50,573 nucleotides of DNA from an uncultured Prevotella sp. (GTDB lineage: Bacteria; Bacteroidota; Bacteroidia; Bacteroidales; Bacteroidaceae): the NCBI GenBank assembly GCA_900315955.1, contig ONBC01000029.1, forward strand, positions 1 through 50,573, in the 5' to 3' direction. The notes beneath the pieces were generated by a model. It was not told the origin of the DNA and searched no databases. It worked only from the letters and a program-made list of their open reading frames with translations. Positions 25,278 through 34,337 of the stretch are shown here, one piece after another. Made by a program: the position numbers and the translations under genes. Positions within the stretch are counted from its first letter, which is position 1. Every line of letters begins with the position of its first letter.

Positions 25278-26654
25278 ATGGAAGCAATTAACGACTTTCT
25301 TTCAGCCGTCAGCAGCTTTTTGTGGGGTTGGCCCATGATCATCATGCTTCTCGGCACACATATATATTTGACCTTTCGCCTGCGTTTCCCGCAGCGTAAG
25401 ATTTTTACGGCTATCCGACTTTCCGTGAGCAGGGACAAGGGAGCCTCCGGCGACGTGTCTCAGTTTGGTGCCCTCGCCACGGCGCTCGCCGCAACGATCG
25501 GTACGGGAAACATCATTGGTGTGGCGACCGCTGTCGCCTTGGGCGGTCCGGGAGCTGTTTTGTGGTGTTGGCTGACAGGTGTCTTCGGCATCTCCACGAA
25601 ATATGCTGAAGGACTTGTTGCCGTCAAATACCGCGTGAAGACCAAGGACGGACGTATGCTTGGCGGACCGATGTACGCCTTGGAGCGCGGCATGCATTGC
25701 AAATGGTTGGCCGTCTGTTTTGCGTTCTTCGCTACCATTGCTTCGTTTGGTATCGGCAACACGGTGCAGGCCAACGCCATCTCCACGATGATGGGTCAGG
25801 TCTTTGGTGTGCCGCTTTGGGTTACAGGTCTCATCCTTAGCGTTTTAGTTGGGGCTGTGATTCTTGGTGGCGTGAAATGGATAGCCAAGGTCTGTGGCAT
25901 GCTCGTGCCTTTTATGGCCGTCTTTTATGTCCTCGGCTGCCTCTATATTCTTTGTGTGAACCATGCTTATGTATGGCCGGCTGTCCGGACAATTGTTGAT
26001 GCTGCGTTCACGCCCCGTGCGGCCGGGGGTGGCTTTGTGGGCACGACAGTGATGATGGCTTGCCGCTACGGTATCGCCCGCGGCTTGTTCTCCAACGAGT
26101 CGGGCCTCGGTTCCGCGCCTATTGTGGCCGCTGCCGCCAAGACACGCAACCCCGTGCGCCAGGCCCTCGTCTCCTCTACGGGAACGTTCTGGGACACTGT
26201 CGTCATCTGCGCCCTCACGGGCATCGTCATCGTGTCGAGCATCATTGCCTATCCCGACATCGACATCCACGACGGAGCGACCCTCACGAAGGCAGCCTTT
26301 GGCAAGATCCCGTATGTCGGCACGCCGTTGCTCACCTTCGGCCTTATCACCTTCGCTTTCAGTACCATCCTCGGCTGGAGCTATTATGGCGAGCGCTGTG
26401 TCGAATATCTCAAAGGGCACCGTTGGATGCTCGCCTACCGCGTGGTGTTCATCGTCTGCATCTTTGTGGGAAGTGTCGTGAGTCTTGGACTGGTGTGGAA
26501 CCTTGCCGACTGTATGAATGCGTTTATGGCTATCCCTAACCTCATCTCCCTCCTCTTCCTCAGTGGCATCATCGTGCACGAGACCCGCAAGTATCTATGG
26601 CGTGGACACCTCGACAAGGATATGGATGACGAGGAATTGTCGGAAGTGGAATGA
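25278..26654 (+). CDS. Alanine/glycine:cation symporter (AGCS family)
   Basis: A 458-residue polytopic inner-membrane protein of the sodium:alanine symporter family. Motifs seen: ALAATIGTGNIIGVATAVALGGPGAVLWCW (about 75-104), the GPMYALERGM loop, and RGLFSNESGLGSAPIVAAAA. It imports alanine or glycine with Na+ (or H+). The C-terminus is acidic (DMDDEELSEVE). It is driven by the palindromic promoter upstream. Confidence 0.92.
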   Translation: MEAINDFLSAVSSFLWGWPMIIMLLGTHIYLTFRLRFPQRKIFTAIRLSVSRDKGASGDVSQFGALATALAATIGTGNIIGVATAVALGGPGAVLWCWLTGVFGISTKYAEGLVAVKYRVKTKDGRMLGGPMYALERGMHCKWLAVCFAFFATIASFGIGNTVQANAISTMMGQVFGVPLWVTGLILSVLVGAVILGGVKWIAKVCGMLVPFMAVFYVLGCLYILCVNHAYVWPAVRTIVDAAFTPRAAGGGFVGTTVMMACRYGIARGLFSNESGLGSAPIVAAAAKTRNPVRQALVSSTGTFWDTVVICALTGIVIVSSIIAYPDIDIHDGATLTKAAFGKIPYVGTPLLTFGLITFAFSTILGWSYYGERCVEYLKGHRWMLAYRVVFIVCIFVGSVVSLGLVWNLADCMNAFMAIPNLISLLFLSGIIVHETRKYLWRGHLDKDMDDEELSEVE

Positions 26655-26724
26655 CGCAGACTGACCATGGAATAAGGCAATTATAACTGATTTGATCATA
26701 CTCGAACTTTAAACTTATTGTTTT

Positions 26725-27864
26725 ATGAAAGTACATGAATATCAAGCCAAAGGCTTCTTTGAGCAGTACGGTGTGCCAGTAGACAAGCACTTCCTTTGCC
26801 GTACGCCGGACGAGGCTGTGGAAGCTTACCGCCAGCTTGGCGGAGGCAAGGCAGTGGTGAAAGCACAGGTGCATACTGGTGGCCGGGGAAAAGCCGGTGG
26901 TGTGAAGCTCGGTGCCTCAGCGGATGAGATCCGCAAGAATGCCGAGGCGATCCTCGGCATGCAGATCAAAGGTTACACCGTAGACCGGGTGCTCGTCTCC
27001 GAGGCTGTCGACATCGCGGCAGAATATTATGTCTCCATCCTTGTCGACCGTAAGTCGAAATGCCCGATGATGATGCTCTCCCGCTCCGGCGGTATGGACA
27101 TCGAGCAGGTAGCCAAAGAGACACCGGAGAAGATCGAGAAGATCATCATCGACCCGACGATCGGCATGGCCGACTTCAAGGCCAACGAGGCGGCGTGGAA
27201 GCTCTTCGACGATAAGGCGCTGGTGAAGCAGGCGGCGAAGATATTCAAGGCGCTCTATCGGCTCTTCGTGGAGAAGGACGCGTCGCTCGTGGAGATCAAC
27301 CCCCTCGTGTTGCTCAAGGACGGCACGCTGAAGGCCATCGACGCGAAGATGACCTTCGACAACAATGCCCTCTTCCGCCATCCCGATGTCAAGGCGTGCT
27401 TCGAGCCCGACGAGGACGAGAAGAAGGAGCAGTGGGCCAAGGACCACGGCTTCAGCTATGTCAACCTCGGGGGTAAGATCGGATGTATGGTCAACGGCGC
27501 CGGACTGGCTATGGCGACGATGGATATGATCAAACTCTATGGTGGGGAGCCCGCCAACTTCCTCGACATCGGTGGCTCGTCGAATCCTGAGAAGATAGTA
27601 GAAGCCATGAAGCTGTTGCTTTCCGACAAGCACGTCAACACCATCCTCATCAATATCTTCGGGGGCATCACGCGTTGCGACGATGTGGCGAAAGGTCTCT
27701 TGGAGGCACTCGACATCATCAAGACCGATATCCCCATCGTCATCCGGCTCACGGGAACGAATGAGGCGGATGGCCGCGAGATCCTCAAAGGCACCCACTT
27801 CACCGTGGCCACGACGATGGCGGACGCAGGCCACAAGGCTGTGGAGATTTCTAATAACCGATAA
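26725..27864 (+). CDS. sucC: Succinyl-CoA synthetase (ADP-forming) beta subunit
   Basis: A 379-residue ATP-grasp subunit. The N-terminus MKVHEYQAKGFFEQYGVP and KAQVHTGGRGKAGGVKL are typical, as are NGAGLAMATMD and the C-terminal NIFGGITRCDDVAKG. With SucD it interconverts succinyl-CoA and succinate with substrate-level phosphorylation. In Bacteroidota it serves the succinate/propionate branch. sucD follows 20 nt downstream. No TAnnTTTG promoter is seen in the 70-nt gap from the symporter. Confidence 0.96.
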   Translation: MKVHEYQAKGFFEQYGVPVDKHFLCRTPDEAVEAYRQLGGGKAVVKAQVHTGGRGKAGGVKLGASADEIRKNAEAILGMQIKGYTVDRVLVSEAVDIAAEYYVSILVDRKSKCPMMMLSRSGGMDIEQVAKETPEKIEKIIIDPTIGMADFKANEAAWKLFDDKALVKQAAKIFKALYRLFVEKDASLVEINPLVLLKDGTLKAIDAKMTFDNNALFRHPDVKACFEPDEDEKKEQWAKDHGFSYVNLGGKIGCMVNGAGLAMATMDMIKLYGGEPANFLDIGGSSNPEKIVEAMKLLLSDKHVNTILINIFGGITRCDDVAKGLLEALDIIKTDIPIVIRLTGTNEADGREILKGTHFTVATTMADAGHKAVEISNNR

Positions 27865-27884
27865 TCATTAAATGATTCTATATT

Positions 27885-28754
27885 ATGAGCGTACTGATAG
27901 ATAAAGATACAAAAGTCATCGTCCAGGGTATCACGGGGCGTGACGGCAGCTTCCATGCTGCCAAGATGAAAGAATATGGCACTCAGGTCGTCGGCGGCAC
28001 ATCCCCCGGCAAAGGAGGTCAGGAGGTCGACGGCATCCCGGTGTTCAACACCGTGAAAGACGCTGTGGCTGCCACGGGAGCCAACACGTCTATCATCTTC
28101 GTGCCGGCTCCTTTCGCCAAGGATGCGATGCTTGAGGCTATCGACGGCGGTATCAAGCTCGTGGTGTGCATCACCGAGGGGGTGCCGGTGATCGATGCGG
28201 TAGAGGCACAGAACTATGCGCGCATCAAAGGCGTGAAGGTGATCGGGCCCAACTGTCCCGGACTCATCTCGCCGGAGAAGTCGATGGTCGGCATCATGCC
28301 CGCCAACATCTTCAAGAAAGGACACACCGGTGTCATCTCACGCAGTGGCACGCTGACCTATGAGGTGGTGTACGACCTCGTGCAGAGCGGCCTCGGCATC
28401 TCTACCGCCGTGGGTGTCGGGGGCGACCCCGTGGTAGGACTCTATTTTGAGGACCTGCTCCAGCTGTTCCAGGATGATCCCGATACAGACTCCATCGCTA
28501 TGATCGGTGAGATCGGTGGTGATGCCGAGGAGCGTGCCGCCCAGTTCATCAAGGCGCATGTCACGAAGCCCGTTGCTGTGTTCATCTCCGGCCGTCAGGC
28601 TCCTCCGGGCAAGCAGATGGGTCATGCCGGTGCTATCATCTCCGGCGGCTCAGGATCGGCGGAAGGCAAGATCAAAGCCTTGGAGGCTGCCGGCGTGCCG
28701 GTGGCTGACGAGACCCGTCTCCTGCCCGAGCTGCTGAAGGCAAGACTGAAATAA
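27885..28754 (+). CDS. sucD: Succinyl-CoA synthetase alpha subunit
   Basis: A 289-residue CoA-binding and catalytic subunit. It has the Rossmann motif [25 protein letters not shown], and the phosphorylated His247 in [10 protein letters not shown]. It is co-transcribed with sucC. Confidence 0.97.
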   Translation: MSVLIDKDTKVIVQGITGRDGSFHAAKMKEYGTQVVGGTSPGKGGQEVDGIPVFNTVKDAVAATGANTSIIFVPAPFAKDAMLEAIDGGIKLVVCITEGVPVIDAVEAQNYARIKGVKVIGPNCPGLISPEKSMVGIMPANIFKKGHTGVISRSGTLTYEVVYDLVQSGLGISTAVGVGGDPVVGLYFEDLLQLFQDDPDTDSIAMIGEIGGDAEERAAQFIKAHVTKPVAVFISGRQAPPGKQMGHAGAIISGGSGSAEGKIKALEAAGVPVADETRLLPELLKARLK

Positions 28755-29118
28755 CTCATGAGTATTCTGATTTAACTGCGAATCTGTCTCACACGGATGA
28801 TAAAGATCGTAAAGAGGGCTACGTTGTTGCTACGCGGTGCGCAAGGATATGTTTAGCCGCTTGGAGGCGTAGCTCTCTTTAAGATTCGTGTGAGAGCATC
28901 CATATCATTGACTGGTTTAGAAGTTATCCGCCTATGTATGAATATGTTAAATGAGTATTATAGGCGGTGCGTCATAATCAACTTTCTTGCTATCCTTTTG
29001 TCCTTTTCTTTCCGAAACATGTCACAAGCTCTGAGATTCTGCGACAGAGAGGAGGTAGGCCGACAAGCTCTTCACGCCAACTGTCAGAAGCAAATCAGGG
29101 TGCTGACGATGGGGGATA
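28755..29118. other. Convergent spacer between sucD and the GT90 gene
   Basis: It carries two inverted copies of a dispersed element (28787-28835, 28868-28895) and a hairpin CCGCCTAT/ATAGGCGG (28928-28935 with 28960-28967). The rest is A+T-rich and shows no gene. Confidence 0.65.
28787..28895. repeat. Pair of inverted dispersed elements
   Basis: 28787-28835 starts TCTCACACGGAT and ends GGCTACG..TGCTACGC. 28868-28895, in reverse, repeats CTCACACGAATC..AAAGAGAGCTACG. Both resemble 16519-16564. Confidence 0.65.
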
Positions 29119-30096
29119 TTATTTCAACAACGAGAAGTATTTATCCAAGACCAGCAATGAGATGATATCCTCGCGTTTAGAATCCTTGAACTGCTCTACA
29201 TATTCGTGGGCATGGTCAATAATAGCTTGAGCTGCCTCGGGATGGGCCGTGTAATAATCCATCTTTTCTTCTAAGTCGGAGAAGTCGGGCTTTACTTCTA
29301 TATAATGATAATCGGGCTTGAGCGTTCCCTCCATAAACCAGGTTTCATAGACTGGTCGTGGCATGATAGCGATGGAGTTGGACGACATCACCCATTTAAG
29401 GTTGCTGGCCACATCGTTTCCTTCCAATGCCATCACATATTTATATTTAAGGTGGTCGTAAAGTGATATCTTCGGCCTTTTCCATTCGGGCTTAATCAAG
29501 TCGATTGTGCCGATGTCGAATCGAGGTTTCCCATAAAACTCCTTCACAAACCGCTCTCGAATCTCTTTTTGCGCAATCTTTCCTCGGAAGATAGCCATGT
29601 CTTTCTTTTCAGTGAAGTTGAGCTTGTCGTGCACAAAGATAAAATGCCTCACCTTATCCATTTTCATCAGTACCGAGTTTTTGTTGTCGCCGGCTATGGG
29701 TCGGCTCTTAACGATGGTGGGAATGTCGTTGACCTTTGTGATGTCGCCGGGCAGTAGACACCACCTATTATTGTCGTTAAAGCAACGGGCATACTCCATG
29801 GTATCGAAATAGTAGACTTTCTGTCTCGTTATGGGTTGCCGTTTGATAGCTATTGCTTCCTGCTCCCAGCGAGATTGGTTGAGGTTCAGATTCTGGATGG
29901 TCAACTTGTTATAATAGTCAACGCGACTTTGGATATAGTCGTAGTCGTTGCGCTTCTTAACCTCTTTCAACAGTGCGTTCTTTCTCCATGCCAAGAGCCA
30001 AGAAGGCGTATATAAGCGGAGGTAAGCCTTGGTATAATACCATGGCTTGCTATTCTTACCGCTATGAAACGTATATCTGAGTTTTTGTATGTTCAT
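29119..30096 (-). CDS. Glycosyltransferase family 90 (CAP10/LPS-modifying type)
   Basis: A 325-residue protein with the GT90 pattern: AIFRGKIAQKEIRERFV, YKYVMALEGNDVASNLKWVMSSNSI and a C-terminal YIEVKPDFSDLEEK. Related proteins transfer xylose, glucose or other sugars to glycans or LPS/capsule. The start at 30096 is chosen, as the 12 residues from the in-frame ATG at 30132 are encoded by a tandem repeat. It follows the ndh gene and is visibly A+T-richer than its neighbours, which suggests horizontal acquisition. The acceptor is unknown. Confidence 0.85.
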   Translation of the reverse strand: MNIQKLRYTFHSGKNSKPWYYTKAYLRLYTPSWLLAWRKNALLKEVKKRNDYDYIQSRVDYYNKLTIQNLNLNQSRWEQEAIAIKRQPITRQKVYYFDTMEYARCFNDNNRWCLLPGDITKVNDIPTIVKSRPIAGDNKNSVLMKMDKVRHFIFVHDKLNFTEKKDMAIFRGKIAQKEIRERFVKEFYGKPRFDIGTIDLIKPEWKRPKISLYDHLKYKYVMALEGNDVASNLKWVMSSNSIAIMPRPVYETWFMEGTLKPDYHYIEVKPDFSDLEEKMDYYTAHPEAAQAIIDHAHEYVEQFKDSKREDIISLLVLDKYFSLLK

Positions 30097-30120
30097 TTGT
30101 TTTAATAAGTAGTTCTGTTC

Positions 30121-30148
30121 TTCATTCTTCACTCTTCATTCTTCACTC
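30121..30148. repeat. 14-bp tandem repeat across the ndh stop codon
   Basis: Two perfect 14-bp units ttcattcttcactc (30121-30134, 30135-30148). The array overlaps the last codons and stop of ndh. Confidence 0.85.
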
Positions 30149-31485
30149 AGCAGGTCTTCTCCGAGGTGGGTAGTCGCTTCCCGCTTGATGCGTTCCCGGA
30201 TCATCTTAGGCTTGGTGGCATAGACCAGTGTGCGCATGGAGTTGTTGTGTGAGAAATACTGCCAAGCCCAGGTGAGCATCACGATGAGTTTGTTTTTCAC
30301 ACCGAGGATGGAGCGGAGGTGTACGACGAGCCACAGCATCCATGCCATGAAGCCTTGTGAATGCACTTTCCCGATGTCGGCAACGGCTTTGTTGCGTCCT
30401 ATCGTTGCCATACTTCCGAGATCGTTATAGTGGAACGGAGCAAGGTTGTTGTCGCCCGCATTTATCTTCCTCAGGTTCTTGGCCAACAGTCGTGCTTGTT
30501 GGATGGCGACCTGTGCCAGTTGTGGATGTCCATTGGGAAAAGCTTCATCCGAGTTCATGAGACACTGGTCCCCGATGGCGAACACGCCGTCGAGCCCCGG
30601 CACGCGGTTGTATTCGTCCACTTTGATACGGAAGCCACGGCCCAGTTGCTCCCCCTCAATGCCTGTTATGGGTTGGGCGCGGATGCCGGACACCCAGAGG
30701 AACGTTCGGGTGGCGATGCTCGTGCCGTCCTTGATCATCACACGGAAGTCGCGGTAGTCGGTCACCATCTTGCCAAACTGCACATCGACCCCCATGTCGC
30801 GCAGGAACTTCAGCGCTTTGTCCGACGACGCTTTCGACATGCCGGCCAACAGTCGGTCGCCGGCTTCGAGAAGATAGATATGCATGTGGGAGGCATCCAT
30901 ATCCGGATAGTCGCGGGGAATGACGTAACGCCTCATCTCTGAGACGGCACCGGCTATTTCCACTCCCGTAGCACCGCCTCCTACGATGACGATGTTGAGC
31001 AGCTCCTGCCGCTCTTCCTCTGTGGCACAGGTCAGCGCACGCTCGAGGTTCGACAGCAGCGCGTTGCGCAGTCCCATGGCTTCAGCCATGGTGCGCATCG
31101 GGATGGACCATTCCTCCACGTTCTTGTTGCCAAAGAAGTTTGTCGTTGCTCCTGCGGCAAAGACGAGATAGTCGTAGTCGATCTTCCCGATGGATGTCTG
31201 CAGGATCTTCTTCTCGGGGAACACGGCGCGCGCCTCTGCCATGCGGAAATAGAAGTCCTTCCGATGGCGGAAGAGTTGACGGAAAGGGAAAGCAATACTG
31301 TTAGGCGCAAGGCCTGCGGAGGCTACCTGATAGATGAGTGGTGGAAACTGGTGGTAGTTGTTCTTGTCGATCAGAACGACTTGCATGCCACTGTCCTTGA
31401 GGTCCTCGGCGAGGCGAAGTCCTCCCAAGCCTCCTCCTACGATAACCACCCGCTTCTCGGATGTACGTTTTATGTTGATACTCAT
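30136..31485 (-). CDS. Type II NADH:quinone oxidoreductase (NDH-2-like FAD protein)
   Basis: A 449-residue flavoprotein with two dinucleotide-binding motifs: VVIVGGGLGGLRLAEDL (about 13-29) for FAD and IVIVGGGATGVEIAGAVSEM for NADH. It also has GVFAIGDQCL and the quinone-site-like region PQLAQVAIQQARLLAKNL. A C-terminal hydrophobic and amphipathic tract (FMAWMLWLVVHLRSILG) fits monotopic membrane attachment. It oxidises NADH without proton pumping. The last residues (LSEE) come from the repeat at 30121-30148. A promoter box is at 31531-31538. Confidence 0.9.
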   Translation of the reverse strand: MSINIKRTSEKRVVIVGGGLGGLRLAEDLKDSGMQVVLIDKNNYHQFPPLIYQVASAGLAPNSIAFPFRQLFRHRKDFYFRMAEARAVFPEKKILQTSIGKIDYDYLVFAAGATTNFFGNKNVEEWSIPMRTMAEAMGLRNALLSNLERALTCATEEERQELLNIVIVGGGATGVEIAGAVSEMRRYVIPRDYPDMDASHMHIYLLEAGDRLLAGMSKASSDKALKFLRDMGVDVQFGKMVTDYRDFRVMIKDGTSIATRTFLWVSGIRAQPITGIEGEQLGRGFRIKVDEYNRVPGLDGVFAIGDQCLMNSDEAFPNGHPQLAQVAIQQARLLAKNLRKINAGDNNLAPFHYNDLGSMATIGRNKAVADIGKVHSQGFMAWMLWLVVHLRSILGVKNKLIVMLTWAWQYFSHNNSMRTLVYATKPKMIRERIKREATTHLGEDLLSEE

Positions 31486-31530
31486 GTGATATAACTGCTT
31501 TTATGTAACTGCTTATTTAAATAGGTGCTA

Positions 31531-31538
31531 CAAAGGTA
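31531..31538 (-). promoter_or_regulatory. -7 box (TACCTTTG) for ndh
   Basis: TACCTTTG on the minus strand, about 45 nt upstream of the ndh ATG. Confidence 0.55.
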
Positions 31539-31580
31539 ATAAATTATTCTTAATCGTGGGTAAAACGTAGTGGAAAAAGC

Positions 31581-31611
31581 TTTGCTTTCTACTCCATAAT
31601 ATTTAATTTTG
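31581..31611 (+). promoter_or_regulatory. Promoter of the alpha/beta hydrolase gene
   Basis: TTTG (31581-31584), 19-nt spacer, TAATTTTG (31604-31611), an ideal Bacteroidota promoter. The ATG follows 19 nt later. Confidence 0.7.
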
Positions 31612-31630
31612 CAGCCGTTAATCTGTAGTT

Positions 31631-32623
31631 ATGAAGAAGTGCAATAAGATCATCTGTTGGGTCGGGGGGATCATCGTCGTTCTCTTGATAATAAGTATTT
31701 TAGGCGGAAGCATTTATCTATTGAGTTATGCCCTTTTCCCCGCCAAGAATAAAGGGCGCGACTATACGGCTCAATACAGGTTGATGCGCAAGCGTTATCC
31801 TTGGGCTGTATCCTGGATGGACTCTGTGCAGCGCACGAAGGCTTTGCGCGATACTTCTGTCGTGATGAAGAATGAGCAGACAGGCTTGCTTCTTGCCGAC
31901 AGTACACGTCTTCATGCTCTCATCATCCCGGCTCCTAAGAAGGACCCTCGCACGGTGGTGCTGGTGCCCGGCTACACCGACAATGCTGTCGACATGCTTC
32001 ATTTTGCTTGTTTCTACAACCGCGAGTTAGGCATGAATGTGGTCATTCCTGAGCTCCACGCCAATGGCAAGAGTGGGGGCGAGGCGATGCAGATGGGCTG
32101 GAACGACCGCCACGATGTGCTGCGGTGGGCGTCGATTGCCGACAGTCTCTTCCGCGACGCTACGGGTCATGCGCGTATCGTCATCCACGGCTGGTCCATG
32201 GGGGGTGCCACGACGATGAATGTCTCTGGCATGAATACCCCCTTTTACATCAAGTGTTTTATTGAAGATTGCGGTTACACTTCCGCTTGGGATGAATTCA
32301 GCTATGAGTTGACAGAAACCTTCGGGCTCTCCGATTTTCCCTTGCTCTATTCAGCCTCGGCGCTTTGTAAGATTGCTTTTGGCTGGTCGTTTGGCGAGGC
32401 TTCACCTTTGAAGCAGGTAGCCCAATGCCATAAGCCGATGCTCCTCATCCATGGCGGCAACGACACGTTTGTGCCCACCCGTATGATCTATCCGCTCTAT
32501 GCCGCCAAGCCTGCCCCGAAGATGATGATCGTCTTTCATGGCTCCAAGCATGCGAAGAGCTTCAAGGATCACCGGGAGCTGTACAGCCGGTGGGTGAAGC
32601 GGTTCTTGGAAAGATACCTTTAG
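31631..32623 (+). CDS. Membrane-anchored alpha/beta hydrolase
   Basis: A 330-residue protein. An N-terminal membrane helix (about 8-34) anchors a periplasm-facing alpha/beta-hydrolase domain. The oxyanion region is VLVPGYTDN, the nucleophile Ser189 lies in GWSMGG, the acid is probably Asp in LIHGGNDTFVP (about 277), and His is in GSKHAKS (about 306). Substrate is unknown; esterase or acyl/peptidyl hydrolase are possible. Monocistronic. Confidence 0.85.
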   Translation: MKKCNKIICWVGGIIVVLLIISILGGSIYLLSYALFPAKNKGRDYTAQYRLMRKRYPWAVSWMDSVQRTKALRDTSVVMKNEQTGLLLADSTRLHALIIPAPKKDPRTVVLVPGYTDNAVDMLHFACFYNRELGMNVVIPELHANGKSGGEAMQMGWNDRHDVLRWASIADSLFRDATGHARIVIHGWSMGGATTMNVSGMNTPFYIKCFIEDCGYTSAWDEFSYELTETFGLSDFPLLYSASALCKIAFGWSFGEASPLKQVAQCHKPMLLIHGGNDTFVPTRMIYPLYAAKPAPKMMIVFHGSKHAKSFKDHRELYSRWVKRFLERYL

Positions 32624-32654
32624 GAAAGGGCGCCCTTCGGACGGGGGAGGGCGG

Positions 32655-32770
32655 GCAGTCGCTATGCGACTGCGTACACAACAATGTATCATGTGCGATG
32701 TATCATGTGCGATGAATCATTGCGATGAATCATTGCGATGCGCGATGTATCATTGCGATGCGCGGTGTGC
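32655..32770. repeat. Hairpin and degenerate 13-14 bp tandem repeats in a convergent gap
   Basis: GCAGTCGC/GCGACTGC stem (32655-32673), then units of the type atgtatcatgtgcg, atgaatcattgcg and atgcgcg from about 32683 to 32770. No T-tract. Confidence 0.75.
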
Positions 32771-32787
32771 GCTGGGTGCCGGCATGG

Positions 32788-34335
32788 CTATAGCCCTCTC
32801 TCTGCCCAGTCGCCTCTGTCGAGCTGCCGGTATCCGATGGCTTCCGCGATATGCAGGGCGCTCACCTTCTCTTCGTGGGCGAGGTCGGCGATGGTGCGTG
32901 CCACTTTGAGGATACGGCTGTAGGCACGGGCGGAGAGGCTCAGGCGTTGCATGGCTTCACGAAGCAGGTCGAGGCTCTCATTGTCTGGCTCGGCATATTC
33001 GTGGATCATCTTCTCCGTCATCTGTGCGTTGCAGTGGATGCCCGGCATGTTCTTGTATCGTTCCGTCTGTATGGCGCGTGCGGCGATGACACGTTCGCGG
33101 ATCTTCTCTGACGGCTCTCCGGGCTGCGCCTTACTGAGTTCATTGAAGGGGATGGCGGCTATCTCACACTGAATATCGATGCGGTCCATCAACGGACCGG
33201 AGATCTTATTGAGGTAACGTTGTATCTGTCCGGGGGAGCAGACACAATGGTGCGTAGGGTCGCCATAGTAGCCGCAGGGACAGGGGTTCATGGAGGCTAC
33301 GAACATGAACGAGGCAGGGTAGGTGACGGAGTATTTGGCGCGGCTGATGGTGATCTGTCGGTCCTCAAGTGGCTGTCGCAGGACCTCCAAAGTGTGTTTG
33401 TTGAACTCCGGGAGCTCATCGCAGAAGAGCACGCCGTTGTGTGCCAGGCTGATCTCTCCCGGCATGGGGTTGTTGCCACCGCCGACCAGTGCCACCTCCG
33501 AGATGGTGTGGTGCGGTGCCCGGAAAGGCCGTTGGGAGATGAGGGCTGAACCGTGCTTGAGCGTCCCGGCAACAGAGTGTATCTGTGTGGTCTCTAAGCT
33601 CTCACTGAGTGTCAGAGGTGGAAGGATCGAAGGCAGTCGTTTTGCCATCATGCTCTTGCCCGAGCCGGGAGGACCGATCATGATGACATTGTGGCCGCCT
33701 GCTGCCGCCACCTCTAAGGCACGCTTGACCTTCTCCTGTCCGCGCACATCGGCGAAGTCGAGATCAAAATCATATTGTTGTTCGTAAAACTCCTTTCGCG
33801 TGTCTACGACGCAAGGCTCACACTGTTTCTTTCCCGCCAGCAGGCCGATGACGTCACTCAACGTCTCGAGGCCATAGACCTTGATCTTATTGACGATCGC
33901 TGCTTCCCGCTCATTCTGCTTCGGTACGATGAGACCTTTGAAATGCTCTGCCCGTGCTTTAATGGCGATAGGGAGCACGCCCTTGGCGGGTTGCAATTTG
34001 CCGTCGAGCCCGAGCTCTCCAATCATCATATATTCGCCCAGCGCATCCGCCGGGATCTGTCCGTCGGCGGCAAGGATGGCTATGGCCAGCGGCAGGTCGA
34101 ATCCGCTTCCTTCCTTCTTGAGGTCGGCCGGAGCCATGTTAACGGTGATGTCGGCCCTTGGAAATTTCAGGCCATTGTATTGCATGGCAGCGGCTATGCG
34201 GTCCCGGCCTTCCCGCACTGCGACGTCGCCAAGACCCGTCAGATGGTACATCATACCCTTGATGATGCTCACCTCCACGGTGACCGTCGTCACCTGCAGG
34301 CCGTTGACAGCAGCAGAATAGGTTTTTACGAGCAT
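32788..34335 (-). CDS. comM: YifB/ComM-family Mg-chelatase-like AAA+ ATPase
   Basis: A 515-residue protein: an N-terminal Lon-like domain (YSAAVNGLQ.., VNMAPADLKKEGSGFDLPLA), a central AAA+ module with Walker A GPPGSGKSMMAK and Walker B LFCDELPEF, and the C-terminal Mg-chelatase region with MNPCPCGYYGDP and cysteines around CVCSPGQIQRY. ComM is a branch-migration helicase that helps integrate DNA in natural transformation; the family is also broadly present in non-competent bacteria. It starts 2 nt after the DUF4369 lipoprotein stop. Confidence 0.92.
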   Translation of the reverse strand: MLVKTYSAAVNGLQVTTVTVEVSIIKGMMYHLTGLGDVAVREGRDRIAAAMQYNGLKFPRADITVNMAPADLKKEGSGFDLPLAIAILAADGQIPADALGEYMMIGELGLDGKLQPAKGVLPIAIKARAEHFKGLIVPKQNEREAAIVNKIKVYGLETLSDVIGLLAGKKQCEPCVVDTRKEFYEQQYDFDLDFADVRGQEKVKRALEVAAAGGHNVIMIGPPGSGKSMMAKRLPSILPPLTLSESLETTQIHSVAGTLKHGSALISQRPFRAPHHTISEVALVGGGNNPMPGEISLAHNGVLFCDELPEFNKHTLEVLRQPLEDRQITISRAKYSVTYPASFMFVASMNPCPCGYYGDPTHHCVCSPGQIQRYLNKISGPLMDRIDIQCEIAAIPFNELSKAQPGEPSEKIRERVIAARAIQTERYKNMPGIHCNAQMTEKMIHEYAEPDNESLDLLREAMQRLSLSARAYSRILKVARTIADLAHEEKVSALHIAEAIGYRQLDRGDWAERGL

Positions 34336-34337
34336 AG

